A stretch of 64,000 nt of DNA, from the NCBI RefSeq assembly GCF_003173615.1, contig NZ_QGNA01000001.1, positions 1,550,001 to 1,614,000 of the forward strand, read 5' to 3'. A program made the position numbers and the translations under genes. Position 1 is the first letter of the stretch; the number at the start of each line of letters is the position of its first letter. The notes beneath the pieces were generated by a model, which saw only the letters and a program-made list of their open reading frames with translations, did not search any database and was not told the origin of the DNA. The DNA comes from Falsiroseomonas bella (GTDB lineage: Bacteria > Pseudomonadota > Alphaproteobacteria > Acetobacterales > Acetobacteraceae). This document shows, piece after piece, positions 59,048-64,000 of the stretch.

Positions 59048-60865
59048 GTGCCGGAAGCCATGCCGCCCGAGCCGCCGCCGCTGCCGGTGCCGGCGCCCCT
59101 GCTGGAGGCCTGGCCGCACCTGCCGGCCTTCTGGCCCGAGCGGCCGCTGCGGCCAGGGCCCGCGGGCACGCCGCCCCCCTTCGATCCCGGCCCGTTCCGT
59201 CCCCCTTGCCTGGGCGGGCGCGAAGTGCCGGTGGCGCTGGTCTGGGGGGATGCGCCGGACCCGGTGGGCGCGGCGCTCGCCCGTCCCGCGCCGTGCCCGC
59301 CCGATCTCGACCGGCTGCTGGCCAGCATCGTCGCGGCGCGGCTCGGCGGCCCGCCGGGACTGCCCGATCCGGGTGCCGAGGCGCTCGGCGTGGCACCGCG
59401 CGGCGCGCGGATCGTGCTCGACCCCTGCGACCCTGCGCGGCGGGACGCGGCCGAGGCGTCGCTCGCTGCCGCCCGCGGGGCAGGGGGGGCTGTGCTGCTG
59501 GCCTGCGACCCCTTCGCCGCGGGGGCGCCGGTGCTGCCGGGCAGCCTGCCGCGGCTCGACCCCTGGACGCTGCTCGACGCCGCCGCCGTGCTGCACGGCG
59601 CCTCCCGCGATCTCGCGCTGCTGGCGCTCGCGGCCGGCGTGAGGGTGGCGGACGGGCCGCTCGCCGGCGCCGACCCGCACGACATCTGGGCCCGGCTTTT
59701 GGCCGCGACGCGCTGCGCCGATCCGTTCCGCCGCCGCCCCTGCAGCCTCGAGGACGCGATCGCGCTGCTGGCGCTGTGGAAGTCGCGGGCGGCGGAGGGG
59801 CGTCGCGTCGCCGCCTGCCTCGGCATCCATCCCTACAAGCGCGCGCGCATCCGCGCGCTGCTGGCCTCAGACGGCCCGGCGCCCTCTTTCCATCGCGGCG
59901 CGGGGCGGGGCGTCGCGGCGGCGCGGCGGCGCGGCGGTGCGCTGCTGGCCTGGAGCGCCTCCGCCCCCGCCGGCCTGCGGGAGGAAGCCGCGGCGGCCGG
60001 GGTGGAGGTGCTGTGGCTGGAAGACGGCTTCATCCGCTCTGCCGGCCTCGGCGCCGCCTTCCGCGCCGGCGCGTCCTTCGCGCTCGACGGCATCGGCCCG
60101 CACTACGATCCGGCGCGGGACAGCGACCTGGAGCGCCTGCTCAACACCGCCGAGGTCCCGCCGCCGCTGCGCGCGCGGGCGGCCGCGCTTCGGCAGACGA
60201 TCGTCGCCCGCGGCATCACCAAGTACAACCTCGGCGGCGCCGCGCCCTCCCTCGCTGCGCCGCCCGGCAGGCGGCGCATCCTGGTGCCCGGCCAGGTCGA
60301 GGATGACGCCGCCGTCCGGCTCGGCGGCGCCGGCATCGCCGGCAATCTCGATCTGCTCCGCCGGGTGCGCGCGGCCGAGCCCGATGCCTTCCTGGTCTAC
60401 AAGCCGCATCCCGACATCGAGGCAGGCTATCGCCGTGGCCGCATCCCGGCGGCGCAGCTCGCCGGCCTCGCCGACCAGGTGCTGGCCGGCGCGCCGATGG
60501 CCGCGGTGCTGGGGCAGGTGGACGCGGTCCACACGCTCACCTCCCTCACCGGCTTCGAGGCGCTGCTGCGCGGCATCCCCGTCACCTGCTGGGGCCTGCC
60601 CTTCTATGCCGGCTGGGGGCTGACGACCGACCGGACGCCGCCGCCGCGCCCGCGCCGCCGCCTGGCGCTGGACGAGCTCGTGGCGGTGGCGCTGATCCTC
60701 TATCCGCGCTGCCTCGATCCGCTGACGGAGCTGCCCTGCCCGCCGGAGGTGCTGATCGAGCGCATGGACCGGCCGGAGCTTTTCCCGCGCGGGCGCTTCG
60801 GCGCGTTGCGCGCGGCGGAGGGGTTCGTCCGGCGCAGCCTGGCGCGCCTGCGGGGCCTGCGATGA
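59048..60865 (+). CDS. kpsC: KpsC-like capsule beta-Kdo transferase with reduced N-terminal module
   Basis: Builds the Kdo linker on the lipid acceptor of ABC-exported capsules. The 605-residue product has a complete C-terminal KpsC module: GIHPYKRARIRALL (about 258), WLEDGFIRSAGLG (about 323), VPGQVEDDA (about 413), YKPHPDIEAGYRRG (about 451) and HTLTSLTGFEALLRG followed by PVTCWGLPFYAGWGLT (about 495). The N-terminal 250 residues are short and lack these signatures, whereas usual KpsC has two full modules. A GTG start is used; ATG at 59060 is an alternative. Divergent from the export genes; the partner kpsS is not in the window. Confidence 0.87.
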   Translation: MPEAMPPEPPPLPVPAPLLEAWPHLPAFWPERPLRPGPAGTPPPFDPGPFRPPCLGGREVPVALVWGDAPDPVGAALARPAPCPPDLDRLLASIVAARLGGPPGLPDPGAEALGVAPRGARIVLDPCDPARRDAAEASLAAARGAGGAVLLACDPFAAGAPVLPGSLPRLDPWTLLDAAAVLHGASRDLALLALAAGVRVADGPLAGADPHDIWARLLAATRCADPFRRRPCSLEDAIALLALWKSRAAEGRRVAACLGIHPYKRARIRALLASDGPAPSFHRGAGRGVAAARRRGGALLAWSASAPAGLREEAAAAGVEVLWLEDGFIRSAGLGAAFRAGASFALDGIGPHYDPARDSDLERLLNTAEVPPPLRARAAALRQTIVARGITKYNLGGAAPSLAAPPGRRRILVPGQVEDDAAVRLGGAGIAGNLDLLRRVRAAEPDAFLVYKPHPDIEAGYRRGRIPAAQLAGLADQVLAGAPMAAVLGQVDAVHTLTSLTGFEALLRGIPVTCWGLPFYAGWGLTTDRTPPPRPRRRLALDELVAVALILYPRCLDPLTELPCPPEVLIERMDRPELFPRGRFGALRAAEGFVRRSLARLRGLR

Positions 60866-61647
60866 GCCGCTTTCGCGCCGTGGCGATCTCCGGCGCCTCG
60901 CGCGGCCTGGGCGCGGCGCTCGCCGCGCGCTTCGCAGCGCCGGGCGTGCGGCTGCTGCTGATCGCGCGCTCGGCCGCCGCGCTGGAGGCTGTCGCGGCCG
61001 TCTGCACCGCGCGCGGCGCGACGGTGCGCGTCGCGGCGCTCGACATCGCCGACGCGCCCGCGGTCGCCGCCGCGCTCGCCCGCTTCGAGGCCGAGGGGGC
61101 GCTGGACCTCGTCATCGCCAATGCCGGCACCTCGGCCGGCACCCTGCCGGACGGGGAGGCCGAGCCGCTGGAGGCCGCGCGGCGGCAGGTGGCGGTGAAC
61201 CTGCTCGGCGCGATGAACCTGGTCGGGCCGGTGCTGCCGGGCATGCTGGCGCGCGGCGCCGGCGGCGTGACGCTGGTCGCTTCGCTTGCCGCCTTCCGCG
61301 GCCTGCCGGACAGCCCGGGATACTGTGCCAGCAAGGCCGGGCTGCTGGCCTGGGGGGAGGCGCTGCGCGGCGCCTGCGCCCCGCGCGGGGTGCGCGTCAC
61401 CGTGGTCTGCCCCGGCTATTTCGACAGCGCGATGGGCGACCGCTACCTCGGCAGCCGCCCGCTGCGCCTGTCGCTCGAGGCCGCCGCCGAGCGCACCGTC
61501 CGCGCCATCGAGGCCGGACGCGCCCTGGCGGCCTTTCCGTGGCCGCTCGCCTGTCTGCTGCGGCTTCTGGCGCTTCTGCCGGCGCCGCTCGGCGATGCGG
61601 CGCTGCGCCGGATGCGCTTCCGCATCAGGCCCGAGGCGTCGCCCTGA
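60862..61647 (+). CDS. Short-chain dehydrogenase in the capsule locus
   Basis: A 261-residue SDR. AISGASRGLGAALAARF is the nucleotide-binding motif, NAGTSAG the central motif, LVASLAAFRG holds the catalytic serine and GYCASKAGLLAWGEALRG the Tyr-Lys pair; PGYFDSAMGDRY follows. Similar SDRs are found next to kpsC in alphaproteobacterial capsule loci. The start overlaps the kpsC stop (ATGA). An arginine after the second strand (LLIARSAAAL) suggests NADPH use. Substrate not known. Confidence 0.85.
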   Translation: MSRFRAVAISGASRGLGAALAARFAAPGVRLLLIARSAAALEAVAAVCTARGATVRVAALDIADAPAVAAALARFEAEGALDLVIANAGTSAGTLPDGEAEPLEAARRQVAVNLLGAMNLVGPVLPGMLARGAGGVTLVASLAAFRGLPDSPGYCASKAGLLAWGEALRGACAPRGVRVTVVCPGYFDSAMGDRYLGSRPLRLSLEAAAERTVRAIEAGRALAAFPWPLACLLRLLALLPAPLGDAALRRMRFRIRPEASP

Positions 61648-61652
61648 CGATC

Positions 61653-62204
61653 CTACTTGGCCGGGCCCGGGCCCGACACGGCGGTGGCGCCCACTGGCGC
61701 GCCGATCGCGGCGCCGGTGGCGCCCGGCGGCGGGCCGCCCGCGGCGCGCGACAGGCGCACCCGGTCGCCGCGCGTGACCACCACGCGGTCGCCCACCTGC
61801 AGGCCTTCCTCGTTGGTCTGCACCACTGCGATGTCGCCGCCGCGATCCTCGCGGACGATGAACTCGATGGCCGTGCCGCCCGTCGCGCCACGCTCGATCG
61901 CGTTGCCGGCCAGGCCGCCGATGATCGCGCCGCCGATGCCGGCCAGCGCGTTGGACCGCCAGTCGCCGCCGATGAAGCTGCCCGCGACGCCGCCCGCCGC
62001 GGCGCCCGCCAGGGTGCCGACGCCGCCTGTCCCCTGCACCTGCACCGGCCGAGAGCCGACGATGGTCCCGAAGGAGACGCTCGCGGCCGAGCCGAGGCCC
62101 GCGGCCGAGACCGTGGTGCCGGTATTGGCCGGCGCGCAGGCCGGGACCGTGGCCACCAGCGCCAGGGCGGCGAGAATCGGCAAGACAGTCTTGGGTGTGC
62201 GCAT
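61653..62204 (-). CDS. Glycine-zipper outer-membrane (17 kDa antigen/SlyB-like) protein
   Basis: A 183-residue predicted lipoprotein: signal LPILAALALVATVPAC with lipobox-like cysteine, then a glycine-zipper segment (VGTLAGAAAGGVAGSFIGG and LAGIGGAIIGGLAGNAIERG) that inserts in membranes, then a beta domain (AIEFIVREDRGGDIAVVQTNEEGLQVGDRVVVTRGDRVRL) typical of the SlyB/Pcp family. Such proteins maintain outer-membrane integrity. It converges with the SDR gene and is divergent from the lytic transglycosylase gene. Confidence 0.88.
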   Translation of the reverse strand: MRTPKTVLPILAALALVATVPACAPANTGTTVSAAGLGSAASVSFGTIVGSRPVQVQGTGGVGTLAGAAAGGVAGSFIGGDWRSNALAGIGGAIIGGLAGNAIERGATGGTAIEFIVREDRGGDIAVVQTNEEGLQVGDRVVVTRGDRVRLSRAAGGPPPGATGAAIGAPVGATAVSGPGPAK

Positions 62205-62576
62205 GGTGCTCCGTCCATCTTCGTTAGGGTCGGCCGGGTTGAGCCTGGGCGTCCCGACCTCGCGGTCTGGTTTCGGCCAGTGGAAGCCCGGCCGGTGGCG
62301 CCCGCGCGGCGCAGCTTGCCATTCTTCTGCCTTGTTCCAAGCCTTGCGTATACCCGGCCCCCCAGGGTAGGGGTGGCTTCTGGACTTGGCCTGCGGCCTT
62401 AACGCTCCGCGTGAACTTCGGAGCGACATTGAGGGTCTGCTGGTCCGGACCAGAGCGTGCTTGAACGACGGGACTGAGTCGGGGTTGGCCCGAGGGTGCC
62501 ACCGCCATGGGGCGGCGGAGGCACCAAGGGGGGGCGGGCCTCGGTAACGGCACCCGGCAACCGACGGAGTGCGAGC
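62205..62576. other. 372-base intergenic region with a composite hairpin
   Basis: Divergent non-coding region between the glycine-zipper gene and the transglycosylase gene. At 62495-62525 GGTGCC pairs with GGCACC and, inside, CCGCC (62502-62506) pairs with GGCGG (62511-62515) around ATGG, followed by a run of seven G. I see no convincing promoter consensus, known riboswitch or coding frame in the remainder; local AT content is somewhat raised near 62310-62350, where a promoter might lie. Confidence 0.4.
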
Positions 62577-63884
62577 ATGACCCGGTCCCGGCTGGCGCGG
62601 CGGATCCGTCCTATTGCCGCCTGCCTGCTGCTTGGCGTGCTTGCGGCATGCGGAACGCAGCAGCAGGCGCGGGCGCCGGTTTCCGACGGCGCCTGGGCGC
62701 GGCCCGCGAGCTACGATCCGCCCGGCCCGCCGCACGACCCCTGGGGTCCGTACATCCGCCAGGCCTCGCAGCGCTTCGACGTGCCCGAGCGCTGGATCCG
62801 CGAGGTGATGCGCCAGGAATCCGGCGGCCGCGTCAGCGCCACCAGCCGCGTCGGCGCGATGGGGCTGATGCAGGTGATGCCCGGCACCTATCGCGAGCTG
62901 ACCCGCCGCTACGGCCTCGGCGGCGATCCCTACCACCCCTGGGACAACCTGATGGCCGGCACGGCCTATCTGCGCGAGATGTACGACCTCTACGGCGCGC
63001 CGGCCTTCCTTGCCGCCTACAATGCCGGCCCCCGCAGGCTCGAGGACTATCTCTGGGGCAATCGCGGCCTGCCGACCGAGACGCGCAACTACGTCGCCCG
63101 CATCGGGCCGCGCATCCAGGGCGTCAGCCCGGGCCGCCGCGCCGCGCCGGAGATCTACGCCGCCGCCGAGATCCCGCTGAACATCCCGCCCGGCCCGCGC
63201 CGTGGCGACACCGCGACGATGCTGGCGCTGCGCGACCAGCGGCAGGCCGCGGAGCCGCGCATCCAGGTGGCGCAGCTGCCGCCCGGCCCCGTGGTGCGGA
63301 TGGACCCGATCCCCGATGGCAGCACCAGCGCCCAGCCGATCCAGCTGGCCTCGGCCGGTCCGGTCGTCGCGATGGCGCCGGTCGCGAGCCTCGGCGACTT
63401 CCAGCGCCGGATGGAGCCGATCGAGAGCCCGGGCGACCGCGCCGTCACGGTGCAGGCGGTCACCCGCATGGAGCCGATCGTCAGCGCCGGCGATCCCGGC
63501 ACGATCCAGGCCGAGCCCCTCGCGCCGCCCGCCGCGGCGCCCGTCGCGCGTGGCTTCTCCCTGATCCCGAGCGCGCATGCCGCGACGATTCCGCGCCCGG
63601 CGGCACCCCGCTCCGCGCCGGCGCCCGCATCCCGCGCCGGCGGCGCCTGGGGCGTGCAGGTCGGCGCCTTCGCCTCGCAGAACCTGGCCCGCGACGCCGC
63701 GACCCAGGCGCAGCAGCGCATCGGCGCCCTCGGCACGCGCGTCGCCGTCGAGCAGGTCTCGCAGGGCCGCAACACGCTCTATCGCGCCCGCGTGGTCGGT
63801 CTCTCCTCCCGCGGCGCCGCCGACCAGGCCTGCGACCGGATGCGCGGCCGCGGCGCCTGCATGATCGTCTCGCCCGGCACCTGA
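62577..63884 (+). CDS. Lytic transglycosylase (SLT) lipoprotein with SPOR domain
   Basis: Peptidoglycan lytic transglycosylase of 435 residues. The signal ends LLLGVLAACG (lipobox). The SLT domain has RQESGGRVSATSRVGAMGLMQVMPGTYRELTRRYG with the catalytic Glu of QESGG, followed by NLMAGTAYLREMYD and AAYNAGPRRLEDYL. A Pro/Ala-rich linker precedes a C-terminal SPOR domain (WGVQVGAFASQNLARDAATQA; YRARVVGLSSRGAADQAC) that binds denuded glycan at division sites. GGAG lies before the ATG at 62577. Confidence 0.93.
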   Translation: MTRSRLARRIRPIAACLLLGVLAACGTQQQARAPVSDGAWARPASYDPPGPPHDPWGPYIRQASQRFDVPERWIREVMRQESGGRVSATSRVGAMGLMQVMPGTYRELTRRYGLGGDPYHPWDNLMAGTAYLREMYDLYGAPAFLAAYNAGPRRLEDYLWGNRGLPTETRNYVARIGPRIQGVSPGRRAAPEIYAAAEIPLNIPPGPRRGDTATMLALRDQRQAAEPRIQVAQLPPGPVVRMDPIPDGSTSAQPIQLASAGPVVAMAPVASLGDFQRRMEPIESPGDRAVTVQAVTRMEPIVSAGDPGTIQAEPLAPPAAAPVARGFSLIPSAHAATIPRPAAPRSAPAPASRAGGAWGVQVGAFASQNLARDAATQAQQRIGALGTRVAVEQVSQGRNTLYRARVVGLSSRGAADQACDRMRGRGACMIVSPGT

Positions 63885-63891
63885 CGCCGCG

Positions 63892-64000
63892 ATGCGCGTC
63901 TTGGTCCTCGGCGCGGGCGGCCACGCCCGGCCGGTGATCGAGGCGCTGCGCGCGACCGGGGCCGAGATCACCGGCCTTCTCGACGATGCCGAGGGCGGGC
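63892..64000 (+). CDS. NeuD/PglD-like sugar O-acyltransferase, N-terminal fragment
   Basis: The first 36 codons of a gene cut by the window end. VLVLGAGGHARPVIEAL followed by TGLLDD is the N-terminal Rossmann-like domain of the NeuD/PglD acetyltransferase family, which acetylates sialic acid or bacillosamine-type sugars. It follows the transglycosylase by 7 bases. A sugar-nucleotide acyltransferase would fit the surface-polysaccharide neighbourhood; only the N-terminus can be judged. Confidence 0.65.
   Translation, partial: MRVLVLGAGGHARPVIEALRATGAEITGLLDDAEGG

Overview
The window is very GC-rich, densely packed alphaproteobacterial DNA with short gaps and many ATGA/GTGA start-stop overlaps. 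A purple-bacterial photosynthesis cluster, polyhydroxyalkanoate (PHA) genes and a group 2 capsule cluster suggest an aerobic anoxygenic phototroph, most likely in Rhodospirillales/Acetobacteraceae (a Roseomonas-like relative). The family assignment is inference: the window has no rRNA or other taxonomic marker. I found no tRNA, rRNA, CRISPR array, insertion sequence or prophage.

Region 1 (1-19802), photosynthesis. The 3' part of bchY and all of bchZ lead into pufB-pufA-pufL-pufM-pufC, then a yqaA-like membrane gene and crtI. Downstream is an unusual carotenoid block. Two crtD-type desaturases (both minus strand, one coupled to crtC, the other behind a DUF2306-like membrane gene) flank a plus-strand pair made of a cytochrome P450 and an ATP-grasp ligase. 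The region ends with ppsR-bphP-bphO: the photosynthesis repressor, a kinase-less bacteriophytochrome of the PpsR-antagonist type, and the heme oxygenase that makes its biliverdin. A perfect TGT-N12-ACA box lies between crtD2 and ppsR, and a one-mismatch copy lies in the divergent promoter of the P450 gene.

Region 2 (19816-30474), mixed metabolism. It holds an aromatic-ring hydroxylase, a DUF2786/HExxH gene pair separated by four consecutive hairpins, the PHA genes (phaR, a PhaE-like small protein, phaC, phaA), a TetR regulator divergent from an ABA4-like membrane operon, an SMP-30 protein, a CheZ-like phosphatase and a methyltransferase.

Region 3 (30536-46482), housekeeping and accessory genes. 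It holds gloB, a GST, methyltransferases, an EamA exporter, an SDR, an M23 peptidase, xseA, purD, a glycosyltransferase, an SNase-like nuclease, rsmD, rluB, a class-I amidotransferase, tadA, a DUF1835 protein, a Bug-type binding protein and a diguanylate cyclase.

Region 4 (46618-64000), cell surface. It holds manC, a very large beta-helix/RTX protein, a TPR-glycosyltransferase, kpsD-kpsE-kpsT-kpsM with a small lipoprotein, a kpsC-like gene, an SDR, a glycine-zipper protein, a lytic transglycosylase with a SPOR domain, and the start of a NeuD-like gene. Together they look like a Kdo-primed, ABC-exported capsule locus with an associated secreted calcium-binding protein.

The most promising undescribed system is the P450 plus ATP-grasp pair inside the carotenoid cluster. 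It could oxidise a carotenoid end group to an acid and conjugate it, but that is a hypothesis.
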